From positions 20,001 through 84,000 of the forward strand of contig CAUYUJ010009435.1 in NCBI GenBank assembly GCA_963575745.1: a DNA stretch of 64,000 nt, given 5' to 3'. The notes under the pieces are model-generated. The model was not told where the DNA came from, did not search any database, and was given only the letters and a program-made list of their open reading frames with translations. Made by a program: the position numbers and the translations under genes. Below, one piece after another: positions 36,225 through 48,086 of the stretch (the stretch's first letter is position 1; the number at the start of each line of letters is the position of its first letter). Source of the stretch: Prorocentrum cordatum (Eukaryota > Sar > Dinophyceae > Prorocentrales > Prorocentraceae).

Positions 36225-36876
36225 TCGTAGCACCAGCCCATTCGCCGGAAGCCCAACGGCCCACGAAGGTGTGCCAAACGAAGGCCACTCCAAGCTCCAA
36301 GGAGAGGAGAGCCCATACACGAAGAGCACCAGGTTACCCCTCCAGAGCCAGGGCTGATCTTAACCCTCGCTCCAGCTGTACCAAGAGAGAACCTGGAGAC
36401 AGTTTCATCGGGGGTCCACGACGAGCTTCGCTCAAGGAGATCGGTTTCACTGTAGGTGAAGACTGGGCCCGGGCCATACACGCTGCGAAATACGAAGTCA
36501 GGACAGAGGGGGTGGGAGAGGGGGGGGGGGCGAGGGGGGGGGTCGGGAGGGGGAGGGAGGGGGATGAGAGGGGGAGGGAGGAAGGGGGGGCGGAGGGGGG
36601 TGGGTGGGAGGGAGCGAGCTCCTGAGGTATGCCAGCCAAGCTTCGGATCGTCGACGCTCAAGAGCTCAAGGCTCACATACCAACTGCGCGCACTGCTTTG
36701 TGCAGGCGGACCGATCAGCATCACCGCGCAAGCATTGGTCAGGGAGTTGCAGTGGAGTTGTAGTTGCAATGATCAGTGCAGGAGCCAGGTCTGGAAGGGG
36801 GAATGGCTGGAGGCTGGGGAGTGCGGGGACGACGGGGGATAAGAAATCCACCGACTAGTCGGCGTGTGGAAGACGC

Positions 36877-36877
36877 T

Positions 36878-36918
<41 letters not shown>
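36877..36918. repeat. GTC microsatellite
   Basis: Fourteen GTC triplets; they read as poly-Asp on the minus strand in a short frame (36985-36773) whose reality is unproven. Confidence 0.9.
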
Positions 36919-37103
36919 AATCGTGTTCTTCTGCAACCACTAGACACGAAGAAGCCACAAGGAAATTAAGGAACGTCGCAGTCAAGTCGAAGGGTAAGGC
37001 CCCTTCCCTTTGATCCCATCCCTACCAGGGGGGTGCGTCCCGGGTCAGAATGCCGTCTTCCGCGGGAGGTCCCGGGGGTGTCCCCCTCTGTAGACGGGTG
37101 AAG

Positions 37104-38862
37104 TCAGCCCCACCCCTCAGCGCCGTCGTCGACGTCGCCGTTATTATCGTCGTCGTCCTCCTTCCGAGTCGGCAGAACGTGTCGGGGAAAATCACTGCGC
37201 CACATCGCCCTCATTTTCAGCTCACTCCCACTGCTCCTGCTGCTGCTACTGGTCCTCCTCTTTCTCCTCCTCTTTCTCCTCCTCTTTCTCCTCCTCTTTC
37301 TCCTCCTCCTCCTCCTCCTCCTCCTCCTCCTCCACCGCCTCCACCTCCACCTCAACCACCTCCTCCTCCTCCTCCTCCTCCTCCTCCTCCTCCTCCTCCT
37401 CCTCCTCCTTCCCCCAACTCCTCATCCTACTCCTACTCCTACTTTTTGCCCTTGACCAGTTTCCCCCTCCTCCGCCTCCTCCCCATCCTCCTCTTCCTCC
37501 CTCCTCCTCCCTCCTCCTCCTATTCCCCCTCCTCGCCCTCCTCCTCCTCCTCCTCCTCCAACTCCTCCTCCTCCTCCTCCTCCTCCTCCTCCTCCTCCTC
37601 TTCGGAGGGCGAGGAGGAAGAGGAGAAGGGGGAGGACGACGACGGGAAGCAAAATGTTCTCGGTCCGCATATATCTACATGCTTGCGATTGGGGTGCGGG
37701 CGCTTTCTTCGATGCACTTCAATCCCGACCAACACTGAAATTACACATTCCTCCCAACTGTGTAAAACACTCTGCCCTCTGCACCCCCTCCTATACAACT
37801 GCCTCACAACAGATGGGCAGTGGATTCCAACCCCATCCTCTCCATCCTCCTCCTCCTCCTCCTCCTCCTCCTCCTCCTCCTCCTCCTCTACCTCCCACTG
37901 TCTCAGGTCTCAAGTACTACCCACAAAAAACTCGAAGGCCCAAGCGGGAAGGCCCACGTTATCCACTTCCTCCTCCTCCTCCTCCTCCTCCTCATTCTTA
38001 TCATCATTCTTACTATTAGTCTTCTTCATTTTCTTATAGTATTCTTACTGTTAGTATTACTACTCTGATGCATTATTATTGTTATTATGCTCCTCCTCCT
38101 CCTCCTCCTCCTCCTCCTCCTCCTCCTCCTCCTCCTCCTCTTCCCCAGATGCCAGGGGAGGGGCGGGAGGGCCTCCCGGAACTCCTTCTCCCTCCATGCC
38201 TCGCGCCTGCGGGCGCGGGCGCGTGCGCGCGCCGCCTCTCGAGGAGGGTCCCGAGGGGGGCGACCGCCGGAGGGGCGTCGTGCCTCCTGCTGCTCCTCCT
38301 CCTCCGGGCGCTCCTCGCCCTCCTTCCCCGCCTCCCCTCTCCTCCTCCCCCGCCCTTTTGTGCCTGCGCGCGCCGACGCCACGATGCCACAGCCCGAACT
38401 CCTCCTCGTGCTCGACCCGAACTCCTCCTCGTGCTCCTCGTGCTCTCTCGTAGCACGGGGGGACACGGGTCCTGGACACGCGTCGCCGTTTTCGGGCCCG
38501 TGGGGCCCCCTGCGGGCCGAGGGGCCGTCCAAGTACGAATCGGGATATGAAAAGCGGGTCCTGAGGGAGGCCGCGGTCTCGAGGAGGCGCTTCCCTGAGG
38601 ACACCTTTCCTTCATGGCGATCCCCATCGCGATCCCTTACACCCCTCCCACTCGTCCCTCCTAGCTGTCCTCCTCCTCCTCCTCCTCCTCCTGTCCCTCC
38701 TCCCCCCCCCTCCTCAGGTCGTCCCTCCACCTCTTCGCGGTCTCCCCGCTTCGACTTACATTCGCTCCGCAACACTCGGCAGCGGCCGCGCTGGCGCCAC
38801 AGATTGCTGCCCATGAACATTGACGTGCACGGCGCCTTCGTCGCTCGTACCTCCAATGAGCA
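37104..38862 (-). CDS. Gene 5: possible small minus-strand gene
   Basis: Four exon-like segments separated by CTC-repeat introns, as in genes 1-3. 38862-38765 reads GTSDEGAVHVNVHGQQSV and ends at a GTAAGT donor. About 38610-38150 reads KRLLETAASLRTRFSYPDSY and then a charged Glu/Arg-rich stretch. 37760-37650 contains HPNRKHVDICGPRTF. 37220-37104 ends DDDDNNGDVDDGAEGWG at a stop. Phase continuity was not fully resolved, no start codon was assigned and no family is recognised. Confidence 0.3.
37253..37605. repeat. CTC/CCT microsatellite
   Basis: TTTCTCCTCC units passing into nearly pure CTCCTC. Similar shorter CTC runs lie at 37843-37888, 37968-37992 and 38089-38143. Confidence 0.85.
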
Positions 38863-38869
38863 GCAGGGG

Positions 38870-40080
38870 GAACCGGCTCGCGCGGGGGAAGCGTCGACCT
38901 CGAATCAGCGACACATCGCCCATAGACAGGCGACAGGCACCCCTCATGGCGAATCCGAACGCCCCTGGGCGCCTGGGGGCCCGTGCGTCTCCAACTGAGC
39001 CTGACCCCCTCTGAGCCTGACCCCCTCCGACTTTCGGGTCGCAGCTCGGCTCTCCGGCGACTGTTCGGGGGGCGGTCTGGGCACCCCCCCAGAACGCCCT
39101 CGGCCGTTGCGCGGCCGCGGGAAGACGCCCCGAGGCTGGAAAGCCGACGGGGGCCCACGGAAGCGCCCGAAACCCTCTAGCCCCGCACCTCGATCCTCTC
39201 GGTCCTCTCGGCCCAGTGTTCAGGACGTCTCTTCTGCCAATCTCTTGCCCTGCCGGAGGCACGCCTTCGGGCTCTCAGCGGGAGCAGTCGGACGACGAAC
39301 TCAGAACGAAGCAGCCAAAAAATGCCCGGGAGTCCCAAAACGGTGCAGCGACAGACCGTCCGATGACCTCGGAACCCCCACCGACCTCACCGCGCGGAGA
39401 CCCCATCTTCGTGCATTTGTTCGAGCCAGATCGGTCTGCGATAGGGCCCAGGGCCCGAAACCAGGCGAACAAGACTGTGCGACAAAAATCGCAACGTCCT
39501 GATCTCAGGGGACGGCGTGGTCATCTGTGTCCCAGGCCATTTATTTTTGCCCCACATCGGCAAGGACTTCACTTGCTCCAATGCGTCACTAGCCACGGGG
39601 CCTCAGCCGCCACCCCCACAGCTCCGGAACCGGGTACTGCGAGGGCCTTGGTTTTGGAGACCATGGGCCACGATCAGTTGATGAATGCCGTGCCACCTCC
39701 CCAGTGGCAAAGCGGCCAGAGCCGAAGGCCAGCGTTCAGAGACGACACTGCCCCTGAAGTTCGTTGCATAGCGGCGTCGGTCCTCACCTGTTTCCCAGGC
39801 CATCCTGCTGGCGCTTGCGAATCGACGCGAATCGACGCTAAGTCGGCGTCCTCCCATCGACTGCCAGACGCCAGCGCACGCCAATGCACTCTGGAAGCAT
39901 AATGACATGCGAGGACACACGGGGCCCCCAAGAGTTGCTGCCGAACGCAGCGTCCTGACCTCAGGGGACGGCGGCGCCAGCGCACCGCTTGTGGGAGCCG
40001 CCGCCCCCGGGGCTCTCCGCGGGGAGCCGCGGGGAGGCGGCCCGGAGCGGAGCCCCGCAGGCCGCGCGACCAGGCGTGAA
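38870..40080. other. Repeat-fragment region without a gene
   Basis: It contains a relative (38900-38998) of the GGCGACAGGC fragments at 26.05 and 27.26 kb and a segment (39425-39515) related to 34025-34115. No exon was recognised. Confidence 0.4.
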
Positions 40081-40090
40081 TGGGGCCCCT

Positions 40091-40241
40091 GGGACACACA
40101 AATAAATACACACAAATCAAATGATTCCCCATATGTTCCTATATTTTGTAGGTTTTTGTCTTCCCGCCCAATTCCCATATTTTCCCATATTTTCCTGGGA
40201 CTCGACGATTAATTGTGTCTGTATGTTTCTTTCCCTCCTGA
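40091..40241 (+). repeat. ~150-bp AT-rich interspersed repeat, copy 4
   Basis: Same family and orientation as the three copies at 31.9-34.8 kb: starts GGGACACACAAATAAATAC and ends TTTCTTTCCCTCCTGA. Confidence 0.85.
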
Positions 40242-40984
40242 AGGCGAAGGTGTCGCCCCGAGGGCGCCGGCACGGAGTGCTACGCCCAGCGGCCTCCGCA
40301 GCAGGAGAGGCCGGCGCACGGGGCAGCGCACCGAGGAGGGCGACTGGGGCTCACCAGCGGCACCGTGCTCCGACGGGCGCCGAGGGCGGCGCGCGGCACG
40401 GTGGAGCGGGCAGGCCGCCGCGGCGCCAGCAGCCTCGGGGGCCAGCGCAGGCAGTGGGCCCCCTGCAGCCCCGAGCCCCCTTCTCATGGGGGGAAGTTCC
40501 ACGCTGGCGGCCACGTTCTATGGGCATCAACTCTCGGTCCAGGTAATTACCCTCCCTTCGCCCACCCTTCGGAGGAACGGGGGGGGGGAGGTCTTGCAGG
40601 CGGCTCTCGCGTTGGATTATCCGACGCGCAGCAGCCGCAGTTCTGGGCAGGTGGCTGAAGCCATGCGCTGCCAAGCGCTTCGAGACGCTCCCAGGCGCTC
40701 CCACGCGCTCCCAGGCGCTCCTAAGCGCTCCGGAGCAGGCAGGGCCGGCCTCCTCGGGGGCAGGGCACCCCGAGCGGTCCTGGCGCCCCGGGGCCCTCGA
40801 GCTCCGCAGAGCTCGAGCAGGAGATAGACCACAGAGTTGCTTTTGCCACAGAACTGAAAGCGTCGTCTGGGCTGAGTGGTCCAAGGGAGCTCCCTGCCAC
40901 AACCCCTCCTTCCCCTGCTCGGGGGAGGGGGGTTTACCCCTCCCCCTGCCCCCTCCCCTGGGCCTGGGAGTGGGGGGGTGGGGC

Positions 40985-42620
40985 GGAGCCAGCAGACCGC
41001 TCAAGATGGCCCGAGATGGCTCCAAGAGGGCCCTCGGCAGCTCAAAGAGGCCTCAAGATACTTCAGCATCGCTCAAGATAGCCTCCGACATGCCTCCAAG
41101 ACGGCCCAAGATAGCCCCAAGAGGGTTCCGATCCCCCCGAAGAGGTCAAACTCCTTCAAAAACCACTGGAAAATTCGCCGGCCCAACGGACCAGCGGCGT
41201 GCCAAAATCTCTTGCAAAAATGTAAGGATGTTTCTAAATTCGCGCGCGCGAGGCGGCCGCCTTGGGGGTCCCTGGACGAGACATACCCCCGCAAGGTCCC
41301 AGCAGGTCTCAAGCAAGGTCCCGGCAGGTCCCCGGCAAGGTCCCGGCGAGGTAGGGCAAGAGATGCCCGAACTCCTGGGCGCGGCCTCGGGGGCCCCGCG
41401 GCCTCGGGGCCCCCCCGAGCGCCCCAGCGAGGCGCCAAAAGGGTGGCACGTTCCACGGCCTCAGGCCAAGAGCGTGCCAAGATGGCCCGCGTTGGTCCCA
41501 AGACGGCGCAAGACGCGCCCAAGACGCTCCAGGAGGGTTTCGAGAAGGCTTCGAGATGCCCCGAAGACGCCAAAATCATTGATTCCGCGAGGGTTTTCGG
41601 ACGATTTTGGCGGTACCGCCTTTTCGAATTGCCGACCGCCCTGGACGGCCCAAGAGGCCCAAGATCGCTCTAAGACGGCCCACAAATCATCCATGGGGGC
41701 CCCCAAATGGCCCAAAATGGCCCCCAGATGGCCCAAGAGACCTCCAAGACGGCTCCAGGATGGCCCCAAGGGGGCCCAGAGGGGGAACCCGAACAGAAAT
41801 TTCGAGCTCTCGGCCCCAAGAGGCGCCCAGGAAGCCGCCAAGAGGCCAAAAGAGGCCCCCTAAGAGGCCTCCCAAAAGGCCCCCAAGACTCCACACAGCC
41901 CCCGAGGAAGCCCCAAGCGCCCAACAAGCCCCCAAGAGGCTCCCCAGACGCCCCAAAACTGTTCCCCCGAGGCTCCTTTCGAAAAGACCACTTGAAGAAT
42001 CAATGAGGACTTTGACCCACAACCCATGTACGTGTCTCGAAACTCTGCTGGAGCTCTCTAGAGCCACCTTGGCGCCCTCTGGGGTGTTCTATCGGCTCTC
42101 TTCGATAGGGTGCGAGCCACATCTCCAAAGATCCCCTCGAAGACCGTCCAGCCTGCCCTACCGTTCCCCCTGGGCACGAGCGCGCCACAACGCAGCCACA
42201 GTGATGCGAAATGGGCTGGCGGAGTGAGCGAAGCGATTAAGTCAAGGTTGTTGGGTTTGTCGCTTTTTCGCTTCCGATGAGCCTCTTGGGCCTCATAATG
42301 GCCCTAGAGAGGCCCAAGAGGGGCGCAAGACGGCCCGAATAAGGCCCCAATAGCGCCCAAGAGGCGTCCAAGAATGGCCCAAGAGACCCCCAGCAAGGCC
42401 ATATTGGAGCTTCCGAGGGGGGGACCTGAATTGATTCCTCCCACTGCTTTGATCGATCTCCTCCAAGATTGCCCCAAGAGAGCCCAAAGGGGCGCCCATT
42501 ACCACCAGGGAGGTACCAGGCATCACCAGGGAGGCTCTCAAGAGGCCCCAACAAGAGACCAAAGAGGCTCCAGGAGGCTCCTCCAGACCACTAAAGACGC
42601 TCGAAGAGGCCCCAAGGACC
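40985..42620. repeat. Degenerate CCAAGAGG-type repeat region
   Basis: More than a kilobase of loosely repeated GGCCCCAAGA/CCCAAGACGG units. Embedded at 41195-41290 (ATTCGC..GGCCCAACGG, GGCGTGCC, TTCGCGCGCGCG, CCTGGACGA) and 42205-42240 (GGGCTGGCGGAGTGAGCGAA) are anchors found in the same order at 57350-57460 and 58120-58150, so these are two diverged copies of one roughly 1-kb repeat. The frames are Pro/Arg/Gly-rich and not credible. Confidence 0.7.
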
Positions 42621-43351
42621 ATCAAGACCTCCCCTCCTCCTTCTCTTCCTCCGCCTCCTCTTCCTTCTCTTCCTCCTCTCTCATTCGGGGCAGAAGTACC
42701 TTCACCATGATCTTGGGCTTTTCTAAACCCGTTCGGGAAAGCATTGGCAACGAGGGACACATCCAGGGCCGAGTGTAATCTCCTACTCGCCCTCCCCATC
42801 CTCATCCTCCTCCTCTTCCTCCTCGTCCTCCTTCTCCTCTTCCTCCTCCTCCTCCTCCCCCTCCTCTTCCTCCTCTCTCATTCGGGGCAACATGTTCTGA
42901 TGTTGTCCTAATCCCGTTTAAACAAGCATTGGCAGCATGGTGGTGCAGGAGACCCTCCCCGATGACATAACCGTGGCAGGTCAACATGAGCCGAAGAGGA
43001 CCCCAAGAAGACCCCCATAGAGCCCAAACGGCGCCAGGTCGACCTGTTCAACCGCCCTTTTGACGGCTCATACAACACGTTCCCGCCCTCCCCGCACCCC
43101 CGAAAGGCATCCAAGGCGGCTGCCGCACTGTATGTTTCTACGCTGCCCTCATCCAAGCAGCTCACCCGGCGATCGTGGCTGGATGGGCTGGTGGGGATAC
43201 TTTTCTGGTCAGCGGCCCCAAGACGAGTGTCAGGAGGCGAAGGCGACGTGCGGGCCACGGGCGCGGCTGATTTGCCAGACAGTGCGCTGCCAGCCAGAGT
43301 TGGCGGCAGCCTGCTAGCACGGGCACGTGCACTGAACCAAATGATCGGGGA

Positions 43352-43511
43352 TGGACAGACCTCCCTTTAGTAAAACGTGGTTTAGTGAAAACGACCTCGG
43401 GCCCAAACCTGGCGGGCGCAAGCCTGGAAAATAACGGCCACGGCGCCCTCTCGAGAACCGAAAACGGACAATTCACTAATCGACGTGTCACTGTTGGGGG
43501 TTCTGTCCACC
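43352..43511 (+). repeat. ~165-bp interspersed repeat, copy 2
   Basis: Starts TGGACAGACCTCCCTTTAG and ends, on the opposite strand, GGTGGACAGAACCCCC, so the ends are inverted. Related to 34827-34991 and 63672-63829. Confidence 0.7.
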
Positions 43512-43648
43512 CCCGAAATGACCAGAATTCGGGAGGCCGACGCGCGAAGGCGCAGTGACCCTTACCACAGTGGGCAGGTCGCTGTGCCCGGTGAAAGGAG
43601 AGAAGGCCCCGAAGTGAGTCGCCGCTGCGGCGCCAGACTTCAGCGGTC

Positions 43649-43823
43649 TTGGGCGTGGCTTAACGGGGGGGTCATAAATGGGGGGGTCAGAAACGGTCCC
43701 CTTTCGTGCCCCTTTCGGGCCCCTCCGGAGCCCCAGGGGGCTCGTTTAGGTACCGTTTGGATCCCTTTTCGGACCACCCTCGCCACCCCCCCATTTATGA
43801 CCCTCCTATTACGCAACGCCCAA
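43649..43823. mobile_element. MITE with 5-bp target duplication, copy 2
   Basis: A 175-bp element in the same orientation as 36051-36224, flanked by CGGTC at 43644-43648 and 43824-43828. Its target duplication differs from that of copy 1, which shows independent insertion. Confidence 0.92.
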
Positions 43824-43829
43824 CGGTCG

Positions 43830-45430
43830 ACCAACGCAAGCAAGCCGGCTGAGCGGTCGAGAACAGTAAACAGCGCGCGACAGCTGAAAAGGGGCAGGCG
43901 TTGAAGGCTGTACCAAGCTGGTGGGATACGCGAAGCGTCAAGACTTGATCTACAACAAAGTTGAAAGTGCCGTCGAATCTAAGGAACACCTTCAATGTTC
44001 GTAGATCTACGGACATGATGCATCTCTTTTGGAGATTCGAGGAAACCATCAACTCTGGGGTACACCGATCTCCAACTCGGCGAGCGGCCTGCACGGGTCC
44101 ACGAAGAGCGAGTGGGACCACGCAGGTTAGAAAGCAGCTCACCGAGGAGCTGTTGTCGTCCCCATTAGCGCCCAGCAGCGCGCCACATCGCGAGCAACGC
44201 GGACATGATGCACCTCCCTCACAAGGCGCTATTGGCCGCTCTTGGTCGCGATTGGGCGCTATTTGGGCGCTACGATCGGACTTGATTGGAGAGGACGCGC
44301 GAGAGGACACGAGACCCTTCCGGAGGCCACGTTGCCACAAAAATGCCGGAGGCATGGGCCGCGAGACACAGGACACGAGGGTGCCCTTGATCTGGCAGGG
44401 TCGACCTACTCATCCGAGCCGCCCGTACTCGGAGCCACTGGGGGCTATTTGGCGCTATTGGGCGCTAGCGGGTGCTGCTCGCCGGTGCACCTTCAGTCTA
44501 CGACGAGCGGGAGCTTCAAAGATTTACCATGTCTAACGACAATTAAAGACTAAGAGAGCATCACGAGCGATGCATACGTCCATGTCCGCGCGCTCGCGGT
44601 CTGCACTCTGGGGCGCGGTCCCGCGGATGCGCGGTCGCACGGGCACGTTCTGCGCGGGGCATCCGGGAAAAGAGCGCCCCGCCTCCGCGGGGTCGCGGCC
44701 CAGCGGCCAAACCCGCGGGCACGGATCTGTTTTTTTCACCCACGGTACGTGGGCCCAGGCGGAGCGAGGCCACGCAAGGGAAGAGCTGAGAGAGCACAGA
44801 GCACGCACGCGCGAGCGGCGCCGAGGGAGGGAGCGCACCCGCCGCGGGCGTGGGCGGGCGGCGGCGGCGAGGGCGGCCTCAGGACGCTGGCGTGGAGGCG
44901 GCGGTCGAGCTCGTTGGAGCTGAGGTCCTGCTCCTTCATCCCTCCGGGCGGCGGCGGGGCGGCGGGGGCTGCGAGGCGGATCTCACGAGCGGCGCGCACA
45001 CCCCTCGAAGACTGGCAGAACGCCCTTTCGCAGCACGACCTTTCGCGAAAGCTGCCATAGGGGCGCTCCACGTGCGCACGGCACCGCATTCGGAGAGGAC
45101 CCTGGCGAGGCAGCTGGCCGACGTCCAAACACAACCGAATTTCAATGCGGCTGGACGCACGCCGATGAGCGGGAGCGACTGGAGGCTGCTCCCGCAGGCT
45201 CGAGAGCCAATGTCGAGTCCACCAGCGCAGCACTCCTCCGTCGACTTGTCTGGGCGGGCTCTCTCTCTCGACGCCCGATGGCTACGTCCATGCCCTCGCG
45301 GTCCAGACACCGAGGCGACGTCCCACGGACACGCTGTCCAACAGCTATGCGTGTCCGCAGGGTCGCGGCTCGGGAGCCCGAGCCCCGAGGCCGCGGATCT
45401 GCAAAAGTGTCCCGCCAGCGAGGTGAGAGG
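43830..45430. other. No gene recognised
   Basis: It contains loose GGCGCTATT repeats near 44220-44480 and GC-rich segments near 44570-44760 and 45270-45420 that share GCGTCCGCAGGGTCGCGG-like text. Long frames exist here because of GC richness but have no protein character. Confidence 0.4.
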
Positions 45431-45435
45431 GCTCG

Positions 45436-45560
45436 CCATCGCTCGGACGTCCATTCCATGTGTTTTTGTTCGGCTTCGTGCGTGGTTGTTTCGCCAAATG
45501 ATCAAGGATGCTCCTCGATGGTGATCGTCGAAGGAAAAATGCACACGTCCGAGCGATGCC
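45436..45560. mobile_element. Inverted-repeat element, CGCTCGGACGT family, copy 1
   Basis: Left end CCATCGCTCGGACGTCCAT; right end on the opposite strand GGCATCGCTCGGACGTGTGC. The internal CTCGATGG and CGTGCGTG blocks are shared with 56901-57027. Confidence 0.7.
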
Positions 45561-46310
45561 AGGAGGGAGAGAGAGGACAAAGCAGGATACGGGCAACGAC
45601 GGGCATGGACATCTTTTGGCTCTCCGGGACCTGGCAGGTCTGGAGGTGTACCACAGGCGACGCGCCCGCTCTGGAGCGCTCCAGAGAGCCCTGGGAACGC
45701 TCCCGAACGGTGCATCCCCCGACTCGTAGCAGGGGGGGCCGCATGGAACCAGGAAGGGGGAGAGGGAAGACAGGGAGGAGGCTGAGGAAGGCTGGGGATG
45801 GGGCACCAGAGAAGCGTAGACGCCCTCCTTCCCATCAGGCCTGACAGGTCCATCGAAGGCAAGCGCCGATGAACACGTGGGCTGGGCAAGAGATAGAGGG
45901 GGAGAGCTCAGGAAGGCGAGGGCTGGGCGCTTCCTGCTCTCTCTCTGGTTCCCCGTCGCCGGAGGCGGGAGCGCAGGGAGAGGAAGACGGAGGGGGCATG
46001 AGATTTTGTATGCACACGGTGAAGGAAAACGCGGATGGGACAGGAGAAGGGGAGCGGCACAGAGGAAAGACGAAGCGGACCAACTCAAACCTCCTATCCT
46101 GTTCCTCGCCGCCGCCGCGATCATCGTCGTCGCTCCTGCTCTTCCACCCCTCCTCCTCCTCCTCCTCTCTACCAGCCATCCTGTGGTGTTGGGTGCTCGT
46201 CTTGAAGAAACATCGCCCCGCGTTCTCCTCCCGCCTCCTTCCTCCCGCCTGCTCCCTCCTCCCTGCCTCTGCCCTCCGCATGCCAACTTCGGCATATTCC
46301 TAACCGCTTC

Positions 46311-46920
46311 GTGGCCCCATAGGGAGCTCCACCGAGCGGCAGGGTCCGCATAGCATAGCGGCCCCGCACCCGATTCGGCACACCTCTCACCACGCCTCGT
46401 GGCCCCATGGGCTTCACCGAAGGCCCCAGCGGCGGCAAGGTCCGCATGGCGGCCCCGCAACCGATCTGGCAACCCCCTCACAGGAACTCTACCGAAGGCC
46501 CCAGCGGCAGGGTTCGCATGGAGGCCCTGCACCCGATTCGGCACACCCCTCACACGCCTCGTGGCCCCATGGGGAGCTCCACCGAAGGCCCCAGCGGCAA
46601 GGTCCGCATGGCGGCCCCGCACCAGATCCGGCAGACCCCTCACAGGAACTCCACCGAAGGCCCCAGAGGCAGGGTCCGCATGGCGGCGCCGCACACGATT
46701 CGGCGCACCCTGATCACGCTTCGAGGCCCCATCGGGAATTCCAGCGAAGGCCCCAGCGGCAGGGTCCGCATGAAGGCTCCACCGAACACCCCAGCGGCAG
46801 AGTCCGCATGGCGGCCCCGCAACCGATTCGGCACACCCTGAACACGCTTCGTGACCCCATAGGGAGCTCCATCGAAGGTCCAAGCGGCAGGGTCCGCATG
46901 GCGGCGCCGCACCTGATGTC
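46311..46920. repeat. 90-bp satellite, second locus, inverted and degenerate
   Basis: Reverse-strand relative of the 29.7-31.0 kb array: GTGGCCCCATGGGGAGCTCC, ACCGAAGGCCCCAGCGGC and ATTCGGCACACCCCTCAC recur at roughly 70-90 bp spacing. Confidence 0.85.
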
Positions 46921-47094
46921 GAATGACGGACGTTGAGCCTGCTCCCGATCCTCCAACTCCTCTTCTCCTCCAAACACTGCTGTCCCTTTAAGGGGGAGGA
47001 AGAAGACAAATGGAAAGAGAAGAGGGGGGTACGCTATTCCGCCAATCCCCCCTGAGTCAGAAATCCCGTGCATATTGTTAGTATCATCAGCAGC

Positions 47095-47120
47095 ATCTTC
47101 ATGATTACCATCATCATCAC

Positions 47121-47155
<35 letters not shown>

Positions 47156-47235
47156 CCATCACCATCATCATCCTCATGTTCACCATCACCATCACCATCA
47201 TCATCATCATAATCATCATCATTGTCGTCATGATA
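47095..47235. repeat. ATC microsatellite
   Basis: ATCATC with CACCATCACC interruptions. The complementary GATGAT sequence flanks the 90-bp array near 31.02-31.08 kb. Confidence 0.9.
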
Positions 47236-47871
47236 TCTCATCAGATCCATCATTGTCGCTATCAACAGGAAACGCCCCAAACATGACCACCCTATTCCCC
47301 TGTTCTCGAGGTGAGATGGTTGGGCGGGCCTTCCCAGAAGGCTCGGGAGGCCTCCGAGAAGGCCTGCGCCTTCCCCAGACCTCCCCGTGGCGCGCCGCCA
47401 AGAGTAGCTGCCGAATCAGTCTTGAGTCGGGCGTCCCCCCTACAGGGGATTTTTGGACGAAAATTTAATCATACCCCAGGAATGCTCCAAAATGCTAACA
47501 AAAGTGCTGGGAAATAGTCCCCATACTATGTCTTGCCTATTTTCGAATCTTCCTCCTGTGGAGGGACAGGCCCGGCTTACACTTCGTCCCTCGCTTCGCG
47601 GCGTCTGGGCCGTTCCTCCCTCGCGCGCGCTGTGGGGCGCGCGCCCCCCCCGTTGGGCGGGGCTCGGCGGAGCTCGAAGGCCTGCGGCCGCGACGAGGAG
47701 GGGCGCCCGGCGCGGCGCGGCGGGCCGGGGCGGCCCGAGCCCCGCGGGAGCGGCGAGGCCCCGCCGCGCCCTCCCCCCCCCCCCCCGGACGCTCCTCGGA
47801 GCGTGTGCCCCTCGTCTCCGCCTCCGCCTCCGCCTCCAGGCTTCCAGGCTGCGGGCGGTTCCGGGTCGAAC

Positions 47872-47930
47872 ACCCTCCTCCTCCTCCTCCTCCTCCTCCT
47901 CCTCCTCCTCCTCCTCCTCCTCCTCCTCCT
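47872..47930. repeat. CTC microsatellite upstream of the LINE ORF1
   Basis: Pure CTC run about 150 bp upstream of the ORF1 ATG. It separates a GC-rich CpG-dense segment (47580-47870) from the element. Confidence 0.9.
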
Positions 47931-48086
47931 GCTGGCCGCCATCGCCACGCAGGCAGGGCCGCTGAGCCTGCGTGGCACAGGCGTGCCCGAGCGGTCCGCT
48001 CACGTGCTCGTGTCCTCCTCCGCTTGGAGGCGGCACGACGTCTTCTACAACGACATCACAGTCGCCAGCAGGGCCGACTCGCCGAC

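Noticed and set aside
36773-36985. Secreted poly-Asp protein
   Set aside because: Starts at a TTG, consists mainly of the GTC microsatellite read as Asp, and has no supporting exon context.
40876-42227. Several 200-300-codon ORFs on both strands
   Set aside because: They arise from the degenerate CCCAAGAGG repeat in GC-rich DNA; several overlapping frames are equally open.
45345-47009. 554-codon minus-strand ORF
   Set aside because: Crosses the degenerate 90-bp satellite, repeats and GC-rich DNA, with no domain and Arg/Gly/Pro composition.
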